From: Rhodobacteraceae bacterium UBA2553
GTDB lineage: Bacteria; Pseudomonadota; Alphaproteobacteria; Rhodobacterales; Rhodobacteraceae
Direction of reading: 5' to 3'
Length of the DNA stretch: 9,087 bases
Assembly: GCA_002340515.1 (NCBI GenBank)
Contig: DDMF01000014.1
Span: 1-9,087, forward strand
Shown here: piece by piece, positions 1 through 6,026 of the stretch
How positions within the stretch are numbered: the stretch's first letter is position 1
Layout of the letters: every line of letters begins with the position of its first letter
Notes under the pieces: generated by a model
Seen by the model: only the letters and a program-made list of their open reading frames with translations
Told to the model about the DNA's origin: nothing
The model's database searches: none
Program-made: the position numbers and the translations under genes

Positions 1-2
1 CC

Positions 3-824
3 CCAAAATACGTGCAAGGCTTTGCCCCTGCGCGCGAGCTGCCGATCATTGGCCGTATCGCCTGGGGCTCGATTAAAAACAAACTGCTGATCCTTCTGCC
101 CGCGGCCCTTTTGCTGTCGACCTTCGCGCCTTGGCTGATCGCGCCGCTGTTGATGCTGGGCGGGGCTTACCTGTGTTTTGAAGGCGCCGAAAAGGTCTGG
201 CATGTACTGTTTCCCTCGGACCACACCTGGGATCACGCCGAACACACAGAAGGCGACCCCGCGCATCTTGAGGAAAGCAAAGTGGCAGGCGCCATTAAAA
301 CCGATTTCATCCTGTCGGCCGAGATCATGACCATCATCCTCGCCGCCCTGCCAGACGGATCAGTTTACGCCAAAGCGGGCGGGCTGGCGATTGCGGGCAT
401 TGGCATCACCGTGGCCGTTTACGGCGCGGTTGCGCTCATCGTGAAAATGGACGATTTTGGCCTGTTTCTGGCCCGCAAAGGCCGCATGAAACTCACCCGC
501 CGCTTTGGTCTGGGCCTTGTACGGTTCATGCCCACGCTGATGAAGCTTTTGATGATCATCGGCACCGCCGCGATGATCTGGGTCGGCGGATCCATCATCA
601 TCCACGGGTTGCATGAACTGGGCGTGCATTGGCCCTATGAACCGATCCACCACATTGCCGAAGCCGCCGCCCATGCTGTTCAGCGCTTTGCGGGCTTTGT
701 CACATGGGCCGTCACGGCCGCCCTTGATGGTGTGTTTGGCCTGATCCTCGGCGTGATGATCATCCCCCTCGCCACCCGCCTCATCGCGCCCATCTGGGGG
801 GCCGTGTTCAAAGGCAAAGCTTGA
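3..824 (+). CDS. DUF808 / YedI-family inner-membrane protein, 5' end outside the window
   Basis: The reading frame is open through the left edge, so the annotated start lies upstream; a GTG at 12 is in frame but is probably internal. The visible 273 codons align by eye with E. coli YedI (about 305 residues): the segment ARELPI, then WGSIKNK, a hydrophobic stretch ending in GGAYLCFEGAEKVWH, the strongly conserved GAIKTDFILSAEI, VKMDDFGL, and the C-terminal helices. By that comparison roughly 45 N-terminal residues are missing. At least four hydrophobic segments are visible, consistent with an integral inner-membrane protein. The biochemical role of the DUF808 family is not established as far as I know. 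The gene ends at TGA 822-824 and converges on the DMT exporter gene with only 78 bases between the stops. Family assignment is confident; function is not inferred. Confidence 0.88.
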   Translation, partial: PKYVQGFAPARELPIIGRIAWGSIKNKLLILLPAALLLSTFAPWLIAPLLMLGGAYLCFEGAEKVWHVLFPSDHTWDHAEHTEGDPAHLEESKVAGAIKTDFILSAEIMTIILAALPDGSVYAKAGGLAIAGIGITVAVYGAVALIVKMDDFGLFLARKGRMKLTRRFGLGLVRFMPTLMKLLMIIGTAAMIWVGGSIIIHGLHELGVHWPYEPIHHIAEAAAHAVQRFAGFVTWAVTAALDGVFGLILGVMIIPLATRLIAPIWGAVFKGKA

Positions 825-840
825 AGCGCGCGCTCTTTTT
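825..840 (+). terminator. Weak possible terminator after the DUF808 gene
   Basis: Directly after the TGA is the self-complementary AGCGCGCGCT (825-834), followed by a C and five Ts (836-840). The usable stem is very short (3 bp with a GCGC loop), so this is only a weak candidate for an intrinsic terminator. The larger hairpins at 855-903 may instead end transcription. Confidence 0.25.
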
Positions 841-854
841 CTTGCCAGAAATAT

Positions 855-903
855 CTCGGGGTGTGCCTCCGCTCCCCGAGTGGAGGTGAGGGGCAGAGCC
901 CCT
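855..903. repeat. Nested GC-rich hairpins in the convergent junction (possible dispersed intergenic repeat)
   Basis: Three inverted repeats are visible. CTCGGGG (855-861) pairs with CCCCGAG (874-880). CCTCCGCTC (866-874) pairs with GAGTGGAGG (878-886), a 9-bp stem including one G-T pair around a 3-nt loop, and it excludes the first pairing. AGGGGC (889-894) pairs with GCCCCT (898-903) around AGA, and this stem abuts the stop codon of the DMT gene. None has a clear T-tract, so Rho-independent termination is uncertain. The composition resembles the GC-rich palindromic segments often found between roseobacter genes; that resemblance is from memory, not from a search. Confidence 0.5.
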
Positions 904-1754
904 TACGTCTTCGACCTTTGCAGCAAAAACAACCCGCTGCCCACAATCACCGCGCTGCCCAGCAGCGTCATCAAATCCGGGCGCTCGCCAAAAAATGTCA
1001 CCCCAATCACCAGCGCAAAGAGCAGCCGTGAATAGCGAAACGGCGTGACCACAGACACCTCGCCCACCCGCATCGCGCGGGTCAGCGCGGTATAGGCGAC
1101 GACCCCCACAATGGTGGCCAGCCCGACATAGCCACAGCTTGCCAAAGTCATCGGTTTCACCCCGCCAAATCCGATCAGCACCAGCCCCGCTGCCGTCAAA
1201 ACCGCAAACCCCGCCACGCCCAATTGCGCCGCCGACATAGACACCGGACTGGCACGGGTCGCCAAATCGCGCCCGGCAAAACCCAACAGACCCAGGACCG
1301 CAAAAATCGACAAGGGATCAAAGGCCTCCAATCCGGGGCGCAGGATCATTAAAACGCCGATAAACCCGGCAGAGATTGCCAGCCACCGCCGCCAGCCGAC
1401 CCGCTCGTCAAACACAAAAACCGCGCCCAAGGCCACCACCAAAGGGGTGGCTTGCAGGATCGCAGAGGCGCTTGAAATTGGTGTCAGTGCAATCGCCAAA
1501 GCAAAGAACAACCGCCCGCCAATTTCAAAAACGGACCGGATGATCAACACTTTCGACAGCAGATCCGGATGCAAGATCCGTTCCCCCTGCGCACGCGCCG
1601 TTAAGGCAAAAATCACCAATCCCAGGGCGCCAAACAGCGCCACAGCCTGACCAATCGGAATGTCGCGGGCGGCGGCCTTTAGGGCCATATCCTCCAGCGC
1701 AAATAATCCCATTGCGAAAATCATGAAAAGCGCACCGCGCATATTGTCGGACAT
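903..1754 (-). CDS. DMT-superfamily transporter (EamA domains)
   Basis: This encodes an integral membrane protein of 283 residues made of two EamA repeats, with about ten hydrophobic helices. Family hallmarks include the first helix ALFMIFAMGLFALEDMALK, the mid-protein ISSASAILQATPLVVAL and FDERVGWRRWLAISAGFIGV that close repeat one, and VSVVTPFRYSRLLFALVIG with FFGERPD in repeat two. Such proteins move small metabolites across the inner membrane, usually outward; the substrate cannot be read from sequence. I chose the ATG at 1752-1754 because the first transmembrane helix begins about 10 residues later and AAGGGA (1765-1770 on the plus strand as TCCCTT) lies 10 nt upstream. An in-frame GTG at 1832 would add 26 residues with no family resemblance. 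The gene lies downstream of tkt on the same strand but behind its terminator, so it is probably transcribed separately. Confidence 0.88.
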   Translation of the reverse strand: MSDNMRGALFMIFAMGLFALEDMALKAAARDIPIGQAVALFGALGLVIFALTARAQGERILHPDLLSKVLIIRSVFEIGGRLFFALAIALTPISSASAILQATPLVVALGAVFVFDERVGWRRWLAISAGFIGVLMILRPGLEAFDPLSIFAVLGLLGFAGRDLATRASPVSMSAAQLGVAGFAVLTAAGLVLIGFGGVKPMTLASCGYVGLATIVGVVAYTALTRAMRVGEVSVVTPFRYSRLLFALVIGVTFFGERPDLMTLLGSAVIVGSGLFLLQRSKT

Positions 1755-1836
1755 TTCGGGGGCTTCCCTTCGGCTCTTGCTGAGGATCTGGCCGGTCGAT
1801 GGGCCCAAACTGCACAGAACGCGAAATCCCACCGCC

Positions 1837-1948
1837 TGTAAACAGTTTAAAGTTTCGCGGAATGTTCCCTTTAAACAGTTTAAAGTTTCGGGTTTGAAAT
1901 CTTTAAAGAGTTTACAGTTTTGCCTGGGAAATCTTTAAACTCTTTAAA
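1837..1948. repeat. Degenerate 32-bp AT-rich tandem array with four TTTAAA-NNN-TTTAAA motifs
   Basis: Four 15-bp motifs begin at 1837 (TGTAAACAGTTTAAA), 1870 (TTTAAACAGTTTAAA), 1902 (TTTAAAGAGTTTACA) and 1934 (TTTAAACTCTTTAAA). Start-to-start distances are 33, 32 and 32 bp, close to three helical turns. Copies 1 and 2 share 19 identical bases running into GTTTCG (1839-1857 and 1872-1890). Copies 3 and 4 are both preceded by GAAATC. TCTTTAAAGAGTTTA (1900-1914) is also the exact reverse complement of 1936-1950, so copies 3 and 4 can form a hairpin. Six TTTAAA hexamers fall within about 105 bp of an otherwise GC-rich region. The array lies between the tkt terminator and the DMT gene, 83 bp upstream of the DMT start. 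It could be a multi-site operator, a structural repeat or a decayed dispersed element. Confidence 0.8.
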
Positions 1949-1950
1949 GA

Positions 1951-1979
1951 AAACGCCCCGCCAAAAAGACGGGGCGTTT
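1951..1979 (-). terminator. Intrinsic terminator of tkt
   Basis: AAACGCCCCG (1951-1960) and CGGGGCGTTT (1970-1979) form a perfect 10-bp stem around a 9-nt loop. Read on the minus strand, the GC-rich stem runs into TTTTCTTT. It sits 54 bases beyond the transketolase stop codon. The low-information strip between the stop and the stem contains only a tandem pair of GATTTTC (1984-1997). Confidence 0.8.
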
Positions 1980-2032
1980 CAAGGATTTTCGATTTTCGGA
2001 CGGGTCAGAATTCCCCCGAAATCTGCTAGAAT

Positions 2033-4057
2033 TTACGCGAGCAGCGCCTTGGCTTTTTCCGCTACATTCTCAGATGTGATGCCGAATTTCTCATACAAAA
2101 CTTCGGCAGGGGCAGAGGCGCCAAAGCCGGTCATGCCGACGAAATCTGCTTTGTTATCACGGCCACGTTCGCCCAAAAGCCAACGATCCCAGCCGCCATC
2201 GCGCACAGCCGCTTCCACGCCCACACGGACGGGGCCAGCGGGCAGAACTTTACGGCGATACGCCTCGTCCTGCTGGGCGAAAAGCTCCATACACGGCATG
2301 GACACAACGCGGGTTCCGATGAATTCAGCTTCGAGTTTCGCACGGGCGTCCATCGCAAGCGACACTTCGGAACCGGTGGCGATCAGGATCACCTGGCGCT
2401 TGCCGCATTCTGCATCTGCCAGCACGTAAGCCCCTTGTGCAACAAGGTTTTTCTGCTTGTACTCGGTGCGCAGCGTCGGCAGGTTTTGACGGGTCAGAAC
2501 CATGGTTGAGGGCACGTTTTTCTCGGTCAGGGCGATTTCCCAAGCCTCAGCCGTCTCGGCCGTATCGGCGGGACGGAAGGTATAGCTGTTGGGGGTCGCG
2601 CGACAGATCGACAGATGCTCAACCGGTTGGTGGGTTGGGCCATCTTCACCCACGCCAATGCTGTCATGGGTCATGACAAACACGGTTGGGATGCCCATCA
2701 GCGCCGCCAGACGCATCGCAGGGCGCGCATAGTCGGTGAAGCAGAAGAAGGTGCCGCCATAGGGACGCATTCCGCCGTGCAGCGCCATGCCGTTCATCGC
2801 CGCCGCCATGCCGTGTTCACGAATGCCCCAATAGATGTAACGCCCTTTGCGGTTGTCGGTGTCAAACACGCCAAGGTCACCGGTTTTGGTGTTGTTTGAA
2901 CCGGTCAAATCAGCAGACCCGCCAACGGTTTCACCCATCACCGGGTTGATCACTTCCAGCGCCATTTCGGAAGATTTCCTTGTGGCCACTTTGGGCTGTT
3001 CTTCGGCGACTTTCTTCTTTAACTGGCGGATAACACCGGATAATTTCTTAGGTGCATCAAGGGCATAGGCGCGATTGAACTCGGCTTGTTTACGTTCGGA
3101 CAACTCGGCAAAGCGGGCTTCCCAGGCTTCGCGATCTGCGGCGCCTTTGGTGCCAATGGCTTCCCAAGCGGCTTTCACATTGGCCGGAATGCTGAAGGGT
3201 TCCTGCGGGCAACCGTAAGCGTCTTTCGCGGCTTTCATTTGGTCAGGATCGGTCAGCGCGCCGTGGCCTTTTGAGGTGTCCTGTGCGGCGTGACCCAGCG
3301 CGATATGCGTTTTACACGCGATCATCGACGGCTTTTTGGTGGTCTTGGCTTTGGTGATGGCGGCGTCGATTTCTTCGGGGTTGTGCCCGTCGATTTCAAT
3401 CACATGCCAGCCAGAGGCCTTAAAACGCTGCACTTGGTTGGTGCGGTCGGACAGCGACACTTTGCCATCAATGGTGATGTCGTTGTTGTCCCAGAACACA
3501 ATCAGTTTGCCCAGCTCATGACGACCGGCAAGGCCGATTGCCTCTTGGCTGATGCCTTCCATCAGGCAACCGTCGCCAGCAATCACGTAAGTATAGTGAT
3601 CTACAACCTTTTTCCCGTAACGGGCGCGCTGAATTTCTTCGGCCATGGCGAAACCCACAGCGTTGGAAATGCCCTGACCCAGCGGGCCGGTGGTGGTTTC
3701 AACGCCGGACACATGGCCAAATTCTGGGTGGCCCGCAGTGATCGCGCCCCACTGGCGGAAGTTTTTAAGCTGCTCCAGCGTCACGTCTTCATAGCCGGTC
3801 AGGTGCAGCAGTGAATAGATCAGCATCGAGCCGTGGCCCGCCGAGAGGATGAACCGATCACGGTCCGCCCAACGCGGCGCAGAGGCGTCAAACTTCAGGT
3901 GGTTCTCATAAAGTACCGTGGCAACATCAGCCATGCCCATCGGCATGCCAGAGTGACCGGAATTGGCCGCAGCAACCGCATCCAGCGTCAGGGCGCGGAT
4001 GGCAGCAGCTTTGTTCCAGTGGTCAGGGTGGTTCGAGCGAAGTGTAGCGATATCCAA
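2033..4057 (-). CDS. tkt: Transketolase
   Basis: This is a cytosolic thiamine-diphosphate enzyme that moves two-carbon ketol units between sugar phosphates in the pentose phosphate pathway, and in the Calvin cycle if present. From the TTG start the protein has 674 residues, the usual family length. Visible motifs: NSGHSGMPMG near 32-41; SAGHGS near 72-77; the ThDP signature GDGCLMEG at 161-168 closing with DNND near 190-193; and, in the pyrimidine-binding domain, the catalytic-type glutamate in GIREHGMA near 414, FTDYARPA near 440, and GEDGPTHQPVEH near 470-481. The start is the main uncertainty. TTG at 4055-4057 has AAGGA 8 nt upstream and gives an N-terminus D-I-A-T-L-R typical of roseobacter homologues. 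ATG at 4090 (685 residues) and ATG at 4180 (715) are in frame but lack a comparable ribosome-binding site. The gene is divergent from the zapA pair and ends in its own terminator. Confidence 0.95.
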   Translation of the reverse strand: MDIATLRSNHPDHWNKAAAIRALTLDAVAAANSGHSGMPMGMADVATVLYENHLKFDASAPRWADRDRFILSAGHGSMLIYSLLHLTGYEDVTLEQLKNFRQWGAITAGHPEFGHVSGVETTTGPLGQGISNAVGFAMAEEIQRARYGKKVVDHYTYVIAGDGCLMEGISQEAIGLAGRHELGKLIVFWDNNDITIDGKVSLSDRTNQVQRFKASGWHVIEIDGHNPEEIDAAITKAKTTKKPSMIACKTHIALGHAAQDTSKGHGALTDPDQMKAAKDAYGCPQEPFSIPANVKAAWEAIGTKGAADREAWEARFAELSERKQAEFNRAYALDAPKKLSGVIRQLKKKVAEEQPKVATRKSSEMALEVINPVMGETVGGSADLTGSNNTKTGDLGVFDTDNRKGRYIYWGIREHGMAAAMNGMALHGGMRPYGGTFFCFTDYARPAMRLAALMGIPTVFVMTHDSIGVGEDGPTHQPVEHLSICRATPNSYTFRPADTAETAEAWEIALTEKNVPSTMVLTRQNLPTLRTEYKQKNLVAQGAYVLADAECGKRQVILIATGSEVSLAMDARAKLEAEFIGTRVVSMPCMELFAQQDEAYRRKVLPAGPVRVGVEAAVRDGGWDRWLLGERGRDNKADFVGMTGFGASAPAEVLYEKFGITSENVAEKAKALLA

Positions 4058-4065
4058 GGCCCAGA

Positions 4066-4070
4066 TCCTT
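4066..4070 (-). promoter_or_regulatory. Ribosome-binding site deciding the TTG start of tkt
   Basis: The minus strand reads AAGGA here, separated by 8 nt from TTG at 4057-4055. No similar purine-rich site precedes the in-frame ATG at 4090, where the upstream sequence is TTAAACCCC. This is the main argument for the shorter 674-residue transketolase. Confidence 0.6.
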
Positions 4071-4092
4071 TGGCTAGGGAAGGTTTCCATGG

Positions 4093-4120
4093 GGTTTAAC
4101 AGTGATTTTGCGTGGGTCAA
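4093..4120 (-). promoter_or_regulatory. Candidate sigma-70-type promoter of tkt
   Basis: On the minus strand, TTGACC (4115-4120) is followed after 15 or 16 nt by TTAAAC or TAAACC (4093-4099). If real, transcription would start near 4086, inside or after the ATG at 4090, which independently favours the TTG start at 4057. The -10 match is modest. Confidence 0.4.
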
Positions 4121-4133
4121 GCCAAGGTGAGCC

Positions 4134-4146
4134 ACTTGGGCCAAGT
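4134..4146. promoter_or_regulatory. 13-bp palindrome upstream of the tkt promoter
   Basis: ACTTGGGCCAAGT is a perfect inverted repeat about a central base. It lies 14 bases upstream of the candidate tkt -35 element. Further CCAAG cores occur at 4122 and 4168, so the divergent region may hold a cluster of operator half-sites. The regulator is unknown. Confidence 0.35.
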
Positions 4147-4248
4147 CTTTGGAAAAGAGGGCACAAACCAAGGGGCGCATTTCCCAAACGCTTTGGCTAA
4201 TATGGGCTCAATTCCCCGCAAATGGCGATTCGCCTTGCCTTTGCGCTG

Positions 4249-4280
4249 TTGACAGCCAAAGGTCGGGGGCAACGTGATAG
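4249..4280 (+). promoter_or_regulatory. Candidate promoter of the coiled-coil gene / zapA operon
   Basis: A perfect consensus TTGACA occurs at 4249-4254. The -10 is poor: GTGATA (4274-4279, 19-nt spacer) or TGATAG (4275-4280, 20-nt spacer) are the best options. The implied start site would leave a leader of only about 10 nt before the ATG at 4296. Confidence 0.3.
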
Positions 4281-4295
4281 TAAACAGGGCAGAGA

Positions 4296-4790
4296 ATGAG
4301 CGATATTTCCGAACTGGAGACACGCATCACCACCGCGCTGGAACGCATCAGCGCCGGTTTGGGCGCGCTTGCACCAGCAGGGGCCAGTGAGCCGGGCGAA
4401 GTGGCGGCATTGACCGCGGCGCTTGAGGAAGAGCGCACCGTGAATGCGCAACTCGAAGAGCGCGTGAAAGCGATTAAAGAAAAGCAAGACAGCACCGTGG
4501 AAACACTGGTGGGCGAGGTGGATCGCCTGCGTTTGCTGTTGGAAACCGAAGAACGTAGCTTGGCCAAGCTGCGGCAGGTCAATGAGGATCTGCGGTCCAA
4601 CAATGATGCACTGCGCCAAGCGGTGAGCCAAGGTGTGGCCGAGCCTCATCTGATCAATAAATCAATGATGGCAGAGCTGGAAGGCCTGCGGGCTGCGCAA
4701 AATGCCGACCGCGTGGAACTGGATGCGGTGCTGGGCGAATTGACCGGGCTTATCTCGGATGCCCATGCCAAGGAGAGCGCCGATGCCTGA
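4296..4790 (+). CDS. Coiled-coil protein encoded with ZapA (candidate ZauP-like division protein)
   Basis: The 164-residue product is soluble, acidic and cysteine-free, with no signal peptide or membrane helix. After a short N-terminal segment (SELETRITTALERISAGL) and an Ala/Gly/Pro-rich linker near 22-33, residues about 37-110 are rich in E, L, K, R and Q with leucines or other hydrophobics at heptad-like spacing, for example EERVKAIKEK and VDRLRLLLETEERSLAKLRQ, as expected of a long coiled coil. A second helical segment spans about 122-155. The gene overlaps zapA by 8 nt, so the two are translationally coupled. In Caulobacter a coiled-coil protein, ZauP, is encoded in an operon with zapA and acts with ZapA in focusing the Z-ring; position and architecture make this a plausible counterpart, but I infer this without an alignment. 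Start ATG 4296 is preceded by a weak AGGGC. Confidence 0.8.
   Translation: MSDISELETRITTALERISAGLGALAPAGASEPGEVAALTAALEEERTVNAQLEERVKAIKEKQDSTVETLVGEVDRLRLLLETEERSLAKLRQVNEDLRSNNDALRQAVSQGVAEPHLINKSMMAELEGLRAAQNADRVELDAVLGELTGLISDAHAKESADA
4770..4775 (+). promoter_or_regulatory. Strong ribosome-binding site for zapA inside the upstream gene
   Basis: AAGGAG is placed 7 nt before the zapA ATG at 4783 and sits within the last codons of the coiled-coil gene. It fixes the zapA start and indicates independent initiation in addition to coupling. Confidence 0.75.
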
Positions 4791-5169
4791 CGTAAATATC
4801 AAAATCGGCGGTCGTGAATTTGATGTGGCCTGCCAAGAGGGCGAAGAGCATTTCCTGAAATCAGCGGCGGCGATGTTGGACATCGAAGCTTCGGTTTTGG
4901 TGGGACAAATCTCCCATATGACCGAAAGCCGGCTGTTGTTGATGTCCGGGCTGATGCTGGCCGATAAAACCGCAGGGTTGGATGACAAATTGAAGCTTGC
5001 CGAAAAGCAGATCGCTGAGTTGCAGGCTGAGATGTCTGCACTGAAATCGGCGGAACCTGTGAAGGTCGAAGTGCCGGTGATCCCTGCGTCTGTGACCGAC
5101 AGTTTGGCGGAAATTGCCGCGCGCGCCGAGGCGATGGCCGCGTCGGTTGAGGAAAAAGCCGCGGGTTAA
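4783..5169 (+). CDS. zapA: Cell division protein ZapA
   Basis: ZapA is a small cytoplasmic protein that binds FtsZ polymers and promotes Z-ring assembly. The 128-residue product begins MPDVNIKIGGREFDVAC, matching the ZapA N-terminal beta region; LKSAAAMLDIEASVLVGQ and TESRLLLMSGLMLADK follow in the globular head. Residues about 67-90 form a heptad-like helix (DDKLKLAEKQIAELQAEM), corresponding to the ZapA dimerisation coiled coil. The C-terminal 40 residues are variable and rich in Ala, Glu and Val. The ATG at 4783 is chosen because AAGGAG (4770-4775) lies 7 nt upstream and the product then starts at the domain; an in-frame ATG at 4759 would add eight residues. It overlaps the preceding coiled-coil gene (ATGCCTGA) and ends before a strong terminator. 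Confidence 0.88.
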   Translation: MPDVNIKIGGREFDVACQEGEEHFLKSAAAMLDIEASVLVGQISHMTESRLLLMSGLMLADKTAGLDDKLKLAEKQIAELQAEMSALKSAEPVKVEVPVIPASVTDSLAEIAARAEAMAASVEEKAAG

Positions 5170-5205
5170 CTGTCTGAGAGACCAGTTGAAATAAAGATCA
5201 AAACG

Positions 5206-5238
5206 AAAAAGGGCGACCCATTAGGATCGCCCTTTTTT
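5206..5238. terminator. Bidirectional intrinsic terminator between zapA and grxD
   Basis: AAAAAGGGCGA (5206-5216) pairs with TCGCCCTTTTTT (5227-5238) around a 10-nt loop. A run of As on one side and six Ts on the other give a GC core flanked by U-tracts for both strands. It serves the convergent zapA (+) and grxD (-) transcripts. Confidence 0.9.
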
Positions 5239-5255
5239 GATGGTTGTTGAACGGC

Positions 5256-5618
5256 TTACGCGTTGGCTTCGCGGATTTTGTCCGCAGCGTCTTTTGAAAA
5301 AGTCACGCCATTGTCGTCAAACAACGTGTCCAGCTCGCCCGACAACATCATTTCCGTGATGATGTCACAGCCACCGACAAATTCGCCTTTGACGTAAAGC
5401 TGGGGGATGGTCGGCCAGTCGGAGTAATCTTTGATGCCCGAACGGATTTCTTCGTCGGCCAGCACGTTCACATCGGCGTAATCCACGCCCATAAAGTTCA
5501 AAACACCCGCCACGCGCGAGGAAAACCCGCATTGTGGCGCGTCTTTGGTGCCTTTCATGTAAAGCACAACATCGTTGGCTTTTACGGTTTCTTCGATACG
5601 GGTTTTTGCGTTAGTCAT
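5256..5618 (-). CDS. grxD: Monothiol CGFS-type glutaredoxin (Grx4/GrxD)
   Basis: Grx4-type glutaredoxins bind and transfer [2Fe-2S] clusters with glutathione, often as a heterodimer with BolA proteins, in the cytosol. The 120-residue product is the usual single-domain length. The active site is CGFS at 30-33, preceded by the conserved lysine of MKGTKDAPQ at 21-29. WPTIPQLYVKGEFVGG (68-83), with the cis-proline loop TIPQ and the glutathione-contacting GGCD at 82-85, completes the fold. The start ATG at 5616-5618 overlaps the stop of a small membrane ORF (ATGA on the minus strand), with only a weak GGA upstream, so translation is probably coupled. It is the last gene of a bolA, small ORF, grxD unit, and ends at the bidirectional terminator. 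Confidence 0.95.
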   Translation of the reverse strand: MTNAKTRIEETVKANDVVLYMKGTKDAPQCGFSSRVAGVLNFMGVDYADVNVLADEEIRSGIKDYSDWPTIPQLYVKGEFVGGCDIITEMMLSGELDTLFDDNGVTFSKDAADKIREANA

Positions 5619-5758
5619 TTTTCGTCCAGTTTGCTTTGCACTTGCCTGCGTGCGCGGGCGTTGTTGAGGTGGTGGATCACAAGGCCAGGGAGGCCAATGA
5701 TCAATAAGATTGCGAAGCCCGCACCGATGAGTGCGAAGACTCCTAAGCTGCCTTTCAC
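5615..5758 (-). CDS. 47-residue single-pass membrane protein between bolA and grxD
   Basis: This ORF starts with GTG (5756-5758), which overlaps the bolA stop as GTGA, and ends with TGA (5615-5617), which overlaps the grxD start as ATGA. The minus strand carries AAAGG (5766-5770) 7 nt before the GTG. The product has one hydrophobic segment at about residues 5-28 (including GVFALIGAGFAILLIIGLPG), then the hydrophilic, basic tail HHLNNARARRQVQSKLDEK. By the positive-inside rule the tail should face the cytoplasm. I do not recognise a named family. The two exact 4-nt overlaps, the ribosome-binding site and the protein-like composition argue for a real gene, and it would be missed by ATG-only or length-filtered gene callers. 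It might tether or tune the BolA/Grx4 pair at the membrane, but that is inference from position alone. Confidence 0.75.
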   Translation of the reverse strand: MKGSLGVFALIGAGFAILLIIGLPGLVIHHLNNARARRQVQSKLDEK

Positions 5759-5991
5759 TCCGGCGCCTTTGTCGTCAGCGCCAGCGCGTGCAGCTCTCCG
5801 CTGTTGATCTGTGCCTTCACCGTGGCATTGACCGAGCGTTGCTGTTGCACGCGGTTCATGCCGCGAAAGCTTTCGTCGATCACTTCGGCGGCCCAGTGGT
5901 TTCCGTCGCCCGCAAGGTCGGTGATGGTGATCTGGGCGTCGGGAAATCCCGTGCGGATCAGGTCTTCGATCTGTTGCGCTTCCATGGCCAT
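5755..5991 (-). CDS. bolA: BolA/IbaG-family Fe-S trafficking protein
   Basis: BolA-family proteins pair with CGFS glutaredoxins to bind [2Fe-2S] clusters and take part in iron and redox homeostasis; some also bind DNA. The 78-residue product is a short, single-domain member. Motifs visible: LAGDGNHWAAEVIDESFRG at about 26-44, with the glycine/histidine loop GDGNHW; then GMNRVQQQRSVNATVKAQ and the C-terminal GELHALALTT. The invariant-type histidine of the LHAL segment is present. ATG at 5989-5991 is chosen because AAGGA (6001-6005) lies 9 nt upstream; the ATG two codons later would have a 15-nt spacing. It is the first gene of a tightly overlapping trio with the small membrane ORF and grxD, behind a good promoter at 6027-6055. 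Sequence reading does not settle whether it is closer to BolA proper or to IbaG/YrbA. Confidence 0.92.
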   Translation of the reverse strand: MAMEAQQIEDLIRTGFPDAQITITDLAGDGNHWAAEVIDESFRGMNRVQQQRSVNATVKAQINSGELHALALTTKAPE

Positions 5992-6026
5992 GTGGCGTGA
6001 TCCTTTATCAAGTCGCGTTTGGAATA

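Noticed and set aside
1755..1832. 26-residue N-terminal extension of the DMT transporter from GTG 1832
   Set aside because: The added residues are not hydrophobic and not family-like, and a usable ribosome-binding site precedes ATG 1754.
1837..1948. CRISPR-like regular repeat spacing near 32 bp
   Set aside because: The conserved part is a 15-21 bp AT motif with short related linkers, not identical repeats with unique 30-bp spacers, and there are no cas genes. A degenerate tandem repeat or operator array fits better.
3290..3814. Plus-strand open frame opposite the transketolase N-terminal domain
   Set aside because: Shadow of the clear tkt coding frame; its translation mirrors tkt codons and shows no family features.
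4058..4180. 41-residue N-terminal extension of transketolase
   Set aside because: No ribosome-binding site precedes ATG 4180 or 4090, the extension overlaps the candidate promoter, and family length is met from TTG 4057.
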